Source: Coenobita brevimanus
Taxonomy: Eukaryota; Arthropoda; Malacostraca; Decapoda; Coenobitidae
Assembly: GCA_032717465.1 (NCBI GenBank)
Contig: CM064664.1
Coordinates: forward strand, 770,717-834,716
Direction: 5' to 3'
Length of the DNA stretch: 64,000 nucleotides
Part shown: piece after piece, positions 1 through 10,626 of the stretch
Layout of the letters: every line of letters starts with the position of its first letter
Position numbering within the stretch: position 1 is the first letter of the stretch
Program-made: the position numbers and the translations under genes
Notes under the pieces: generated by a model
The model's database searches: none
Told to the model about the DNA's origin: nothing
What the model saw: the letters and a program-made list of their open reading frames with translations, nothing else

Positions 1-1730
1 CCTGCTGTACCCTTTCAAGCACTTCACCCTCCAAACCTCCATCCTTACTCATCACACTACCCAAGTACTTAAACGTACTCACATTTTCCAATTCCTCACC
101 ATCCAACCTCACTGTACATTCACTGACTTCACCTCTCTCAAAGACCATCACATTACTCTTCCCTACATTCACCTTTAGATTCCGTTTCTTACACACTCTC
201 CCAAACTCATCCACCAAGCCTTGCAGCTCCACTTCGTCTTCACTCAACAACACAGTATCATCTGCAAACAACAGTACAGGGAGTTTCCAAACACTATCCT
301 CTCTCACCAGGGCCACTCCAACATCCACTACCCTACCTTGTACCTCTTTTATTACCCCATCCATGTACAGATTGAACAACCATGGAGACATGACACAACC
401 CTGTTTCAACCCAACTTTCAAAGAGAAAAATTCACTTAGTTCACCATCCACACGCACTGCAGCCTTCGCACCATCATACATACTCTTTACAGCATTCAAC
501 AACTTTCCATCTACTCCATGTATTCTTAACACTTTCCACAATCCTTGTCTATCCACCCTGTCATATGCTTTCTCCAAATCCATGAAAGCCGCATACAACT
601 TCTTTCCCTTCTCTAGAAACTTTTCCACTAAAAATCTAAGAATGAATATCTGATCTACACAACCTCTTCCCCTCCTAAAGCCTCCCTGTTCTTCTCCAAC
701 TAATTTCTCAGTTCTTTCTCTAACTCTGTCAATAAGTATCCTACCATACACTTTTCCTATTATACTAAGAAGACAAATGTCCCTATGATTACCACACACT
801 TCTTTTTCCCCTTTTCCTTTGTACAAGCGAATAATTATACCTGACTTCCAATCCTCCGGGACTCTACCTTCCTCCCACGCCAATCTGCACATCTTCCACT
901 TCCATTCTACTACTATCTCTCCCCCATGCTTCAGCATTTCACCACACACTCCATCAATTCCTGGGGCTTTCCCCGATTTAACTTTCTTCATTGCTTCAAC
1001 AACTTCTATCCTACAGATTTCTTCCTGTCTTCTCACCTCCCTCCTTCTCCCAGCCATTCCCAAGCCACTTATACTCGCATTACTTCCATCCTCTATATTC
1101 AACAAATCCTTAAAGTGTTCTCTCCATCTGCTCACTATTTCTCCCTTCTCCACTAGTAATCTACCATTTTTATCTTTCACTCCCCTGCTAACTTCACTTC
1201 CACCCTGTCTTACTCTTTTCACCTCTTTCCAGAACATTTTCTTACAGTCCCTCCACTTTACACTCAAATTCCTCATCCACTCTCTTCTTACTAATCTTTT
1301 CACCTCTCTTTCTTTCTACATCTAACTCTCTCTTCCGCCTCTCAACTTCTTCCACGCCCCTATTTCTCATCCATTCATTGTATGCTTTCTTCTTTTGTGC
1401 CACAGCCTGTTTCACCTTTTCAGTCCACCACGCTGTTCCTTGCACCCCCCTCCGTCTTCTCTTCCTTCCACACACCACATCACATGCTGCACATATTTCT
1501 TCTGTAAATATCCTACACACACCTTCCACGTCTCCCATCTGCTCCAATTCATATTTGCCCAATCGTTCCTCCACTTCTCTCTTATACTCTGCCATTTTCT
1601 CATCCTCTTGTAACCTTTCCACTCTCCTTGCAACTACTCCTTCCTCTCGTCTTTCCCTTCTTCTATTCCTCCATCTTACTAGAATTCTAATTCTGGCCAC
1701 CACCAAGTATTGGTCAGAAAGTCCACTCCC
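1..1730 (-). pseudogene. Family A linker and reverse transcriptase, partial
   Basis: Continuation of the A1 polyprotein. A basic Arg/Lys/Glu-rich linker (1706-1242) leads to reverse transcriptase with the GKAPGIDGV block (~960), GEEQGGFRKGRGC-like block (~690), FMDLEKAYDRVD block (~585), GLKQGCVMSPWLFN block (~400) and catalytic FADD (~265). Relative to other copies a deletion of about ten bases near 1275 shifts the frame, so the 1242-1706 frame ends there and the RT continues in another frame, apparently open to the window edge. The C-terminal GHVERM/GRPRMRW region lies outside the window. Confidence 0.8.
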
Positions 1731-2474
1731 TCAACCTCTATAAACTCTTGCATCCATTACACATCTTCGCATCCTTTCATCCACACACACGTAATCAATC
1801 ATTGCCTTCCTTTCATTCAGTTCACCACCCACCCTTCTCATCACTCGCCATGTATACCTGTGGATCATTTTATGCCTGAAGAGGGTATTGGCTATCACTA
1901 ACCCCCTCCCAGCACAAATGTCCACTAACGCACTCCCATTCTTATCAATCTCAGCAGGCAGATCCCACTCACCAACTATTCCATCCACCTTCACATTCCC
2001 AACTTTACCATTCATATCACCAATCAAAAACACTCTCTCATTCCTTCCAAACTTATCCATGCACACTTCTACATTTGTCCAGAACTCTTCTCTCACTCTT
2101 CTAGCACGGTCTTGCATTGGCGCATACACACACACAATCGCCCACATTTGTATTCCAACTTTCAACTTTACCCACACAATCCTTGACCCAACTGATCCAT
2201 ACTGTCTTATGCTCCTCTTCCATCTTTTACTCACAACTAAACATGCTCCTTCATTTGCCCTCTCATTCTCACCTACTTCTGCACATATACCCCATCCATA
2301 CTCCCATTCTCTCACATTTTCTCCTCTCCATTTTGTTTCAGTTATTCCACATACATCCACTTTCGCACCCTCAAGCACCTGGACAATCTCTCTCTCTTTC
2401 ACCTCATCATTCGCTCCCCTTACATTCCAGGTTCCGATAACCATGTCCTTTGTCCGGTCCTTGGTCGTCATCAT
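1731..2474 (-). CDS. Family A AP-endonuclease-like domain
   Basis: N-terminal endonuclease/exonuclease/phosphatase domain of the family A polyprotein, which nicks target DNA. Visible motifs in order are GTWNVRG, the ETKW block, VYAPMQ, LIGDMNGKVG, and an IDYVCVDERM-like C-terminal block. The first ATG pair is at 2474; the longer open frame to 2540 begins with GTG and is not used here. The frame ends at 1731-1733 where a TGG Trp codon, present in copies at 5700 and 44770, has become TGA. The frame stays open past this stop into the linker. Confidence 0.82.
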   Translation of the reverse strand: MMTTKDRTKDMVIGTWNVRGANDEVKEREIVQVLEGAKVDVCGITETKWRGENVREWEYGWGICAEVGENERANEGACLVVSKRWKRSIRQYGSVGSRIVWVKLKVGIQMWAIVCVYAPMQDRARRVREEFWTNVEVCMDKFGRNERVFLIGDMNGKVGNVKVDGIVGEWDLPAEIDKNGSALVDICAGRGLVIANTLFRHKMIHRYTWRVMRRVGGELNERKAMIDYVCVDERMRRCVMDARVYRG

Positions 2475-2639
2475 TTGGTCAGTCCTTGTCCGAGGCTTAT
2501 TGTTTGTTTTTTTAGTTAGTTGTTTTCCGGGGAGGGGCACTAACCCTCCGCCAACCCTTTTAGTTGCCTTTTACAACAAGCAGGGATACTGGGGTAGTAT
2601 TCTTGAAAAAAAAAAACCCTACCCCCAGGGGTAGTGTTC

Positions 2640-2988
2640 TCTACGTTCATATTAAGAATTTCAGTCTTTCCACAATTTATTACCAATCCCACTTTTTCTC
2701 CTTCCTCTACCAGACAATCAAGTACCCTCTGCATCTCGTAAATACTTCCGCAAATCAATACAATATCATCAGCATAGTCCAAATCCATCAGCTTCTTATT
2801 TTCTTTCCAGTTAATTCCTACACCTGTTCTCCTTACAACCTTTCTCATAACATAATCCATAACCAAAACAAACAGCAATGGCAAAAGAACTCCTCCTTGA
2901 ATCACTCCTGACCTAACTACAAATGGATCACTCAAAGAACCACCCACCATTACCTTACAAAAAGTACCTTCATGCAGGCTTCTAATAA
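2640..2988 (-). pseudogene. Family B reverse transcriptase palm (YADD)
   Basis: Encodes the RT block GVIQGG-LLPLLFVLVMD followed by the catalytic LDYADDIVLI motif (~2790-2760), a CLVEEGEKVGL helix and a KTEILN block. This is the palm of the family B RT and joins in frame to the fragment at 4274. The frame runs into the 5' end of family A copy A1 at about 2638, so the terminal residues in the open frame are chimaeric. Confidence 0.8.
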
Positions 2989-3236
2989 TACAGTGACCCT
3001 CTGTCTTCGCGGGGGTTAGGGGCCTGAGACCCCCACAAAGATCGAAAATCTGTGTAAAATTGGTGCCCCCCTAAAAACACCCCTAGCCCCCCATTTCATT
3101 CTTTAATGAAAGAAAATCCCTGTGTACATGTCAATAAACACTTTCTTTATAATTAAAGTATGAAAAAAATAGTTTAATTGCGTAGGTGGATGGCCGCTCA
3201 CACCGCTCGTCACAGCTACACTCTCACCCTCCACCA

Positions 3237-3343
3237 CCGTTACCAGGATTTTCCCATTCTACCTTCTCCAGCAGGGTCATTACCTTCTTCTGGGGCTTTG
3301 GGGTGCCTTCAGGAGATGTCTTGGCTGCTCTCTTAGGGCCCAT
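3237..3343 (-). pseudogene. Pogo-like transposase N-terminus remnant
   Basis: From an ATG at 3343 the frame reads MGPKRAAKTSPEGTPKPQKK, then VMTLLEKV, before degenerating to a Gly-rich end and stop near 3237. A short basic leader followed by a K-V-M-T-x-x-E-K-V core matches the start of the CENP-B-type helix-turn-helix in pogo/Tigger/jerky transposases. Only the first ~30 residues survive; DNA-binding helices and the DDE domain are gone. Confidence 0.6.
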
Positions 3344-3420
3344 GGTAGATAAAATGATGATGTCATGGAGAGATCAGCAAGTACAAGCACACACAAGCGT
3401 TGTCCCAGTGAGAATGGATT

Positions 3421-4062
3421 TCGGGACAATTCGCTATCAAGTCAATTCGCAGTCCAAATAACAAGACAATTCGCCGTCAGGGCTTTTTGCCATCAGGACG
3501 ATTCCCCGTCATTTATTTACATACTATAATAGTCTTTTAAATATATGAGTTTTAAAAGTGGTGGTGGTTTATTGTTTTTATAATAAATGTAGTGACATCT
3601 GTTGAGGCTCAGCCATATCTTTCCCCACGGTTTGCGTCCACTATGGCCGATCAGAATAACACGTTGGATATTGTCATTTGAGATGAATATATACTTGTAC
3701 CTCTTCAGAGTCGTTTTAAAATATACCCAGGATGTTGTAGTACCAATGAAAATTGATGAAGACAGCTACGGGTGACGCTAGAATATAATTCAAAATCGAC
3801 TACAGCAAAGTAGAAACACGTTAATTATTGACTAAAAGTGCAACTTATAAATGATATCCAAAGCCTATGCTATTGAATGAACATAGACTTTGATAGATCC
3901 CCCTGATAATTAGTAATTAAAGTATTAATTATTCAAAAATAAGTATATTTATAGAATGACGGGGAATCGTCCAGAGTATGAATTGTCCTGATGGGGAATC
4001 GTCCATGTTTTGACGGCAAATTGTTTGACGGCGAATTGACTTGATGGTGAATTATCTTGGAA
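3421..4062. mobile_element. TIR element with iterated GACAATTCGCCGTCA-type ends
   Basis: The left end (3421-3525) and right end (3955-4062) are inverted copies of about 100 bp. Each is built of short iterations of the form CAATTCGCCGTCA and GACGATTCCCCGTCAT. The ~430 bp core is AT-rich with no coding frame. No clear target duplication was found. It is nested in the pogo-type element. A related left-end-like sequence lies at 41605-41770. The superfamily is not assigned. Confidence 0.72.
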
Positions 4063-4273
4063 CCTGAGAATGAGAGAGCCTGCCGCGAGAGATTCAAAAC
4101 AATGAGGGGGTGGCGCAGGTGGCGCTGCGGGCGGTATGCAGCGTGTGGTGCACAATTTGAATGTTTCCATTTTTCTCTGGACTTCAAAAAAGGTGATTTG
4201 GTTTCCCTAGTGACAAACCATGAACAACTGAAACCGCAAACAGAGAAACCGCGAGGACAGAGGGTTGACTGTA

Positions 4274-5483
4274 TTTACAAACTTTTCTGGTACACCACAG
4301 AATCTCATAATTTTCAACATAGCTCCACATGAAATACTATCAAACGCCTTCAAAATCCACAAAACACATACTAAGTGGCATTTTCATCTCATTAGCTCGT
4401 TGCAACTTTGTCTTACAATAAAAATCTGAACATTACAACCTCGACCCTTTCTAAATCCGCTTGTTCTTCTCTTAAAATTTTATCAATTACTGGCTATATT
4501 CTGTTCAACAAGATTTTGGAAAAGACTTTTGCAACTACAAGTGTCAAAGTTATCCCCCTCCATTTGCCACACACATTTAAATCTCCCATTTTTGGTAATT
4601 TTATAATCACTCCATTTTTCCACTCTTCTGGAATTCCACCATTATCCCATGCCACATTAAGAAGTTTCAAAAGCACATTCATCAACTCATCATTTTCCAC
4701 CTTAGGCATTTCAGGAATTATTCCATCCTCTCCTGGGGCCTTAAAATTCTTTAACTCCTTTATAGATTTTGCTACCTCTTCCAAGGTTATAGCCCCTGAT
4801 TCTATCTGCAAATCTCTCTCGGCTGGCAAAATGTCCTCTTCAGCTGGGATTGGTCTATTTTGAACAGATTCAAAATGCTCTTTCCATCTTCCTTTTATAT
4901 CCAAATCTTTAGTCATCAAATTACCTTTCCATCTCGTACAGGTATTTCCTTCCTTCTCTTTTCAGTCCCAGTTAACTCCTCTATGGCCTGATATGCTGCT
5001 CTTGTGCTCTGACCATCATTTTTACTTAAATTGTCTCTGTCGCCTTTTCATCACTTAGCCTCCTCTTATCACATCCAACGAGTCTTTTTACTTCAGAATG
5101 TAAACTCCAGTACTTTGCTCTAAGTACTTCAACTACCTGGCCATCAACGTGTTGTTCTTCACTACTTAACTTCGCCTCTTTCCTTTACTGAACTGCATTC
5201 CATGTTTCATCTGACATCTACTTTTTCCTTCTCGCTTTTCCCTTTTTCTTAATAGTAACCTTAGCACTCTCATGCAAAACCTCGTTTACCTCTCTCCACA
5301 CTTGATTAATATCATTGTCTTCAGATTCCATCAAAATCTGCAGTACTAGAAACCTGTTCCTACATTCCCACCAAAACTTTTCCTTTGTATTCTCATCACT
5401 TCTCAGCTCATCAAAATCATAATTATTACCTCCTGTACAATTACCATTAATGTTTCTCTTAAGTTTAATTTAATCTTTCACAA
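4274..5483 (-). pseudogene. Family B linker and N-terminal reverse transcriptase
   Basis: The 5' part (5483-5220) reads as the Lys-rich linker after the endonuclease (YDFDELRSDEN, WWECRNRF, KKKGKARRKK). The longest open frame (4919-4494) carries WKEHFESV, the AKSIKELKNFKAPGEDGI block and the EEWKNGVIIKL and WRGITL blocks typical of RT motifs 0-2. Several stops and indels separate the pieces, so it is a dead copy. The frame resumes on the other side of the pogo-type insertion at 2988. Confidence 0.78.
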
Positions 5484-5621
5484 AACAATAGCTGGTGGTG
5501 GGGTGTGCCTGCTGAGCCAGATGAGAATGGCAGTGCATTAGTGGACATTTGTGCTGGGAGGGGGTTGGTGATGGCCAATATCCTCTTCAGGCATAAAATG
5601 ATCCACAGGTATACATGACGA

Positions 5622-6331
5622 GTGATGAGAAAGGTGGGTGGTGAACTGAATGAAAGGATGAGAAAATGTGTAATGGATGCAAGAGCTTATAGAGGTTGGG
5701 GGAGTGGACTTTCTGACCACTACTTGGTGGTGGCCAGAATCAAGATCCAAATAAGATGGAGAAATAGGAGGAGGGAAGGACGGGAAGAAGGAGTATTTGC
5801 AAGGAGAGTGGAAAGATTACAAGAGGATGAGAAAAAGGCAAAATATAAGAGAGAAGTGGAGGAACAATTGGGCAAATGTGAATTGGAGAATATGGGGGAA
5901 GTGGAAGGTGTGTGCAGGATATTCACAGAAGAAATATGTGCAGCATGTGATGTGGCGTGTGGGATGAAGAAAAGACGGAGGGGGGTGCAAGGAACAGCGT
6001 GGTGGACTGAAGAGGTGAAACAGGCTGTGGCACAAAAGAAGATAGCATACAATGAATGGATGAGAAATAGGGGCGTGGAAGAAGCTGAGAGACGGAAGAG
6101 AGAGTTATATATAGAAAGACGTGAAAAGATTAGTAAGAGTGAGTAAGAAGAGAGTGGATGTGGAAATTGGAAGGAATTTGAGTGTAAAGTGGAGGGCCTG
6201 TAAGAAAATGTTCTGGAAAGAGGTGAAGAGAGTAAGACAGGGTGGAAGTGAAGTTAGCAGGGGAGTGAAAGATAAAAATAGTAGATTACTAGTGGAGAAG
6301 GGAGAAAAAGTGAGCAGATGGAGAGAACACT
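5622..6331 (+). pseudogene. Family A endonuclease end and linker (A2)
   Basis: Corresponds to the end of the endonuclease (ARAYRGWGSGLSDHYLVVAR) and the basic linker containing GVQGTAWWTEEVKQAV and the NEWMRNRGVEEAERRKREL block. A frameshift near 6125 moves the linker into another frame up to the TTAA where the piggyBac-type element begins. It is the copy that keeps the GGTTGGGGG sequence at 5695, showing that the A1 stop at 1731 is a private mutation. Confidence 0.75.
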
Positions 6332-6335
6332 TTAA

Positions 6336-8103
6336 CCCCTACACCGCAGACATGTTTACCAATGTTTTGCGTGTGCCGCGGGGTTATTCGGGCTCCGACA
6401 GACTCTCAAAAAATATTTGCCAAAAATCAGTTATTAGTCCTAGAATATTAAAATTATATATGCTTATGGCATATACTTTCAGCTTTCTCCTGGAATGTTT
6501 GTTGAGCCTTCGTCGGTTACCGTAGGACTTGTGGAGACCTCTGAAGTTGGGTAACGAAGTCTCCACTTTACACTTCCCGACAACCCGTAATATGATTACC
6601 ACAGCCAGATATTAACACTATAAACACTACTCTATGATTTTCAAGTAGTTTGGGATCCATACTCAAAAAAAAAACCCACTGTGAAAGCAATGAAAATTAC
6701 GAGCGCGTCTGACCGTCGCACTTGCGCTAGTTTGCTCTTGGTACTCTGTCATTTATTATTCATAAAACCCCTCACACTTTATATTTCTGTTACTATATAA
6801 CACTTATATATATCTACAGTCTTTATCCATAAGTTTCCTTCAGTAGTATTAGTTTATTGTCACTGTAGGGATTCAATTTCTTTCAGTAAAATACGTAGCA
6901 TTCACTTTCTCGTCCTGTATACTAGCATTGAGAGTGAATGTCACTTTCACCTTCCCTCTCATAACTCATAGTATTCAGACATACTAGAGTGAAACTTTCA
7001 CTTTCATTACTCCTAGGGTATATACTCGTATTCTTATACTACTACTCATTTACATTTCTATTTACGTTCTCTATTTTATTTACGTTATTTACATTTCTAT
7101 TTTATTTACACTGTGTTATGCACTGTCACTTGAAGTAACTTATAAAACTATTTTCCACTGTTCACGTATATTTACATTCATTACTTTCACTTGCTGTTTA
7201 CACGTTATTTACACATTATTTACAATTCCACTTGCACTGTTTTACTCAATAGAAAGATCGTAGTCACTCTTTTATCAATTGTCAGCCCTTTACCTCTTTC
7301 CACACGAGGTTTAGTAGGGGGTAAAGGTCACAGGGCCCTTTGCATGGGGGTGAAAAGTCCCTGAAGCTAGCAAGAGCGAACTGACGTACCTCCACGTTAG
7401 AAGATGAGAGTGAACTGATAAGGGTGGGCCGGGGTGGTGGCCTACCTAGGGAAATTCATTACTACCAATGTTAGCCTCTTGAAACAGCTATATATAGGAG
7501 TGAAATGATTGGCAGGAAATCTAGACAATACATTATAAATAAGGTAGTTCCAGGTGAATGTAAATATCACTTAGGCTTCTCCCTTCCCTCCTGATATGTA
7601 TATTTATTACGAAAATAGATTATACGGCATATTTCAAGGGGAAATAAACAGCGAAAATTAGCGAACGAGTGCACGTGAAGTGTTGTCAGGCGATAATTAG
7701 CCAATTCCAGGTGTATGGCACTCTCACTTACCTTATTTCTTTCTTGTATATATTATTTGGTATAAGAATAGGGCATAGGGCTTATTTCAATGGATGAAAT
7801 CAGTGAAAAATTCCAGGGAAGATTTACTTAGCGTAGCACGGCCGGGCAGGCGAGAGGATAAGGTAACAGAGGGGGGGGAGTCAAGAACGGGGAGAAATGG
7901 CAAAATTGTCAACAATGGATGGGAGTACAGATGAGATTAGGAGTGCTGACTAGTGTTGGACATTGGCAGTACTGATAGATGATACAAGCCCCCACTTAGA
8001 AGCCTGGGTGAATTCAAAATAACACAGAATCACAAAAGCGACGCCCCGCGGTATGATCCCTTGCTCCCAAGCGTCACGAAAGTGACGCCCCGCGGTTAAG
8101 GGG
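6336..8103. mobile_element. Non-autonomous piggyBac-type element, TTAA duplication
   Basis: TTAA at 6332-6335 and 8104-8107 flanks the element, and removing it restores the family A sequence seen intact at 37825-37845. The ends are CCCCTACACCGC and, reversed, CCCCTTAACCGC. The right end has two copies of a GACGCCCCGCGGT motif (about 8039 and 8084). The 1.77 kb interior is AT-rich, with runs of TTTACATTTCTATTTACG-like sequence, and has no transposase frame, so mobilisation would need an enzyme from elsewhere. Confidence 0.85.
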
Positions 8104-8107
8104 TTAA

Positions 8108-9548
8108 AGAATTGTTGAACATGGAGGATGGAAGGCATGTGAGTATAAGTGGCTGGGGAATGGCTAGAAGGAGGGAGGTGAGAAGACAGGAAGAAATCAG
8201 TAGGATTGAAGTTGTGGAAGCAATGATGAAAGTTAAATTGGGGAAAGCCCCAGGAATTGATGGAGTGTGTGGTGAAATGCTGAAGCATGGGGGAGAGATA
8301 GTAGTAGAATGGATGTGGAAGACGAGCAGATCGGCCTGGGAGGAAGGTAGAGTCCCGGAGGATTGGAAGTCAGGTATAATTATTCCCTTGTACAAAGGAA
8401 AAGGGGAAAAAGAAGTGTGTGGTAATCATAGAGGAATTTGTCATCTTAGTATAACAGGAAAAGTGTATAGTAGGATACTTATTGACAGAGTCAGAGAAAG
8501 AACAGAGGAATTAGTTGGAGAAGAACAGGGAGGCTTTAGGAAGGGAAGAGGTTGTGTAGATCAGATATTCATTCTTAGATCTTTAGTGCAAAAGTTTCTA
8601 GAGAAGGGAAAGAAGTTGTAGGCGGCTTTCATGGATTTGGAGAAAGCATATGACAGGGTGGATAGACAAGGATTGTGGAAAGTATTAAGAATATATGGAG
8701 TAGATGGGAAGTTGTTGAATGCTGTGAGGAGTATGTATGATGGTGCTAAGGCTGCAGTGCATGTGGATGGTGAACTGAGTGAATTTTTCTCTTTGAAGGT
8801 TGGGCTGAAACAGGGATGTGTCATGTCTCCATGGTTGTTCAATCTAAAGGTGAATGCAGGGAAGAGTAAAGTGATGGTCTTTGAGAGAGGTGAAGTCAGT
8901 GAATGTACAGCGAGGCTGGATGGTGAGGAATTGGAAAATGTGAGTACGTTTAAGTACTTGGGTAGTCTGATGAGTAAGGATGAAGGTTTGGAGGGTGAAG
9001 TGCTTGAAAGGGTACAGCAGGGAAGAAAGGTTGCTGGTTCCTTGAAAGCAGTGATAAGAAACAGGGAAGTGAGTATGGAAGTGAAAAAGTTACTACATGA
9101 CAGTATTGTGATACCAACTCTAACATATGGAAGTGAAGCTTTGACCTTGCTGGAGGGACAGAAGTCAAGAGTGGCAGCTGTAGAAATAAATGAGTTATTT
9201 CAGAGGAGCATGTGGCGTTACAGGGAGAGACAGACTGACAAATGAGGAAGAAGCATTGTGCTGTGGATGTGGATGTGATAGGATGCGTTAGGAGAAACAC
9301 ACTTAGGTGGTTTGGTCATATGGAGAGGATGAAGAGTGAGAGACTAATGAGGATAATGTATGTGAGTGAGGTGGAGGGGGGGAGAGAGAGAGGGAGGCCA
9401 AGGATGAGATGGAGGGATAGAGTGGAGAAGTATATGAAAGAGGGGTGTGTGTGCTGGGAGCAGGGCAGTGAAATGGCGGGGGATAGGGTGACATGGAAGC
9501 GATTTGTTGCTTGTTTGTGGCCAGCGGCCACCCCTTACGTGATTTAGG
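8108..9548 (+). pseudogene. Family A reverse transcriptase and C-terminal domain (A2)
   Basis: RT in two open parts. 8112-8621 carries GKAPGIDGVCGEMLKHGGE, YKGKGEKEVCGNHRG and GGFRKGRGCVDQIF; the codon after KKL is TAG where other copies have TAT (Tyr). 8631-9245 carries the MDLEKAYDRVDRQG and KQGCVMSPWLFNL blocks and then jumps straight to KVNAGKSKVMVFERG. About 64 codons including FADD are missing relative to the 37790 copy. A final frame (9242-9547) has the NTLRWFGHMERM and GRPRMRWRDRV blocks of the C-terminal domain. Confidence 0.82.
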
Positions 9549-9649
9549 CATCTGGCAATAGGTAGATAGACAGAATAATAATAAATAAAAGTAAGTATGC
9601 TAGTTTATTTAAATATCTCAATATTTTACAGTAATTCCCACAAATATAT

Positions 9650-9790
9650 GCAAATCGTTTGCGCTTGCGCTCTGCGACATTGAGCAAGCTAAATATTTGT
9701 CAGACTGCGCACTTGTGCTTGCGCAAGGTAGAACTGTGGATTGCACATTGCGCTTGCGCAAGGTCCTTCTTCGTTTGCGCTGCCCACCAC
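9650..9790. promoter_or_regulatory. CpG-rich cluster of CTTGCGCAAG palindromes
   Basis: A short GC-rich island between two family A 3' ends. It repeats CGCTTGCGC at ~9660, and has the perfect 10-bp palindrome CTTGCGCAAG at ~9719 and ~9750. The inner TTGCGCAA matches the known C/EBP-type bZIP half-site pair. Whether it is bound by anything is unknown; it may be a fragment of an unrecognised repeat. Confidence 0.3.
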
Positions 9791-9794
9791 TGGA

Positions 9795-9875
9795 AATGGC
9801 GGGGTACAGGGCAACATGGAGGCGATTTGTTTGTGGCCACCCCGAATGGGATTGAGGCGTCTGGCAATAGATAGA
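9795..9875 (+). mobile_element. Family A 3'-end fragment
   Basis: An ~80 bp piece matching the extreme 3' end of family A (GAAATGGCGGGG, GGCGATTTGTTTGTGGCCAC, GGCGTCTGGCAATAGATAGA). It ends at the CACAA shared with 5479-5483. It may be the true 3' end of the insertion into family B, with the A2 3' end at 9571 and the CpG-rich stretch being later rearrangement, or a separate severely truncated copy. Confidence 0.72.
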
Positions 9876-9880
9876 CACAA

Positions 9881-10610
9881 GTTGTTGATCACTGCCTATA
9901 TCTGCCCTCCCTCATGCAAACATCTTGCAAATAACTCCTATGCCTTCTGCTAATTGCAATGTGGTCAATCTGGTTACAGTATTTACCACATGGTGAAATC
10001 CAAGTAGTCTTATGTATTTTTCTATGGTCAAAGATAGTTCCACCAATTATAAGGTCATTTGCCAAACAAAAGCTTTCAAATCGCCCCCCATTTTTGTTTT
10101 TCATACCAACACCCTCCTTACCCATACAATCATCAAAGCCCTCCCTACTTCTGCCAACAGTTGCATTAAAATCGCCAATTAAAACTAACACATCATGTCT
10201 TGCCATTCTATTCACTACATTCTGCAGCTTCTCATAAAAGTCATCCTTCATTTCATCAGCAGCCTCATTTGTCGAAGCGTACCCTACAACCATACTGATA
10301 TTACCATGGTCAGATTTTAAACGAGCATAAAGCAAGCGCTCAGTAATTGGTTCAAACTCACATACTGCCATACAAGCATCTCTACTCAGCAGTAAGCCTA
10401 CTCCTTGGTAATGATTTCCATCACTCCTACCAGAAACCAACATAGTAATACCATCTTCCAAATTCATTTTATCAACTCCAAGCAACTTCGTTTCTGTAGG
10501 AGCACAAATATCCATCTTGTATTCCTTGAACACTGAAGTAAGTTCTTCCATTTTACCAGCCTGATTGACAGTTCGAACATTCCAGTTTCCTATTCTTAAG
10601 GTTCTTTTTG
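9881..10610 (-). pseudogene. Family B endonuclease domain
   Basis: AP-endonuclease-like domain of family B. The frame is preceded by a NWNVRTVNQAGK motif (~10600-10560) and contains ICAPTETK, VGLLLSR, VLIGDFNATVG (~10170), KTTWISPCGK and NQIDHI blocks, the classic endonuclease order ending in the SDQQLV catalytic Asp region at ~9895. The first ATG in frame is at 10551 but the conserved motif starts upstream, so the true N-terminus is further 5'. A small frameshift near 9910 separates the long frame (ending 9889) from SDQQLV. Confidence 0.8.
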
Positions 10611-10626
10611 GATGTATAAACTTATT

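Larger units (their letters stand above)
1..2638 (-). mobile_element. Family A RTE-like LINE, copy A1 (5' complete, 3' end outside window)
   Basis: This non-LTR retrotransposon copies itself by nicking DNA and reverse transcribing its RNA at the nick. The order on the minus strand is 5' leader (2638-2475), endonuclease (2474-1731), a basic linker, then reverse transcriptase running off the window. The same 5' terminus (CTGGGGGTAGGG) recurs in the copy ending at 50661, so this copy is 5' complete. It abuts family B sequence at ~2640. Damage is light: one nonsense change and one ~10-base deletion. The RTE assignment rests on protein motifs and on the (GATA)n tails of other copies. Confidence 0.88.
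2991..4271 (-). mobile_element. Pogo/Tigger-type DNA transposon, non-autonomous
   Basis: Inserted at TA: TA at 2989-2990 and 4272-4273. The left end starts CAGTGACCCTCTGTCTTCG and the right end, reversed, CAGTCAACCCTCTGTCCTC; the CAGT-n-CCCTC ends and TA duplication are typical of pogo-type Tc1/mariner-superfamily elements. A transposase N-terminus relic lies inside on the minus strand and the catalytic domain is missing. A second TIR element (~3421-4062) is nested within. Excision on paper restores the family B RT frame. Confidence 0.85.
5484..9575 (+). mobile_element. Family A LINE, copy A2 (5' truncated, internally deleted)
   Basis: Plus-strand copy beginning inside the endonuclease and ending with the family 3' sequence GGCATCTGGCAATAGGTAGATAGACAG at ~9545-9571. 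It is split by a piggyBac-type element (6336-8103). With the adjacent 3' fragment at 9795-9875 it forms a block flanked by CACAA (5479-5483 and 9876-9880) inside family B. The RT has a nonsense codon at ~8620 and an in-frame deletion of the catalytic motif at ~8845. Confidence 0.85.

Noticed and set aside
819..1325. Ser/Phe/Leu/His-rich plus-strand frames opposite the family A LINE (also at 1888, 38290, 42698, 43843)
   Set aside because: Antisense shadows of the reverse-transcriptase frame; repeated identically wherever the LINE occurs.
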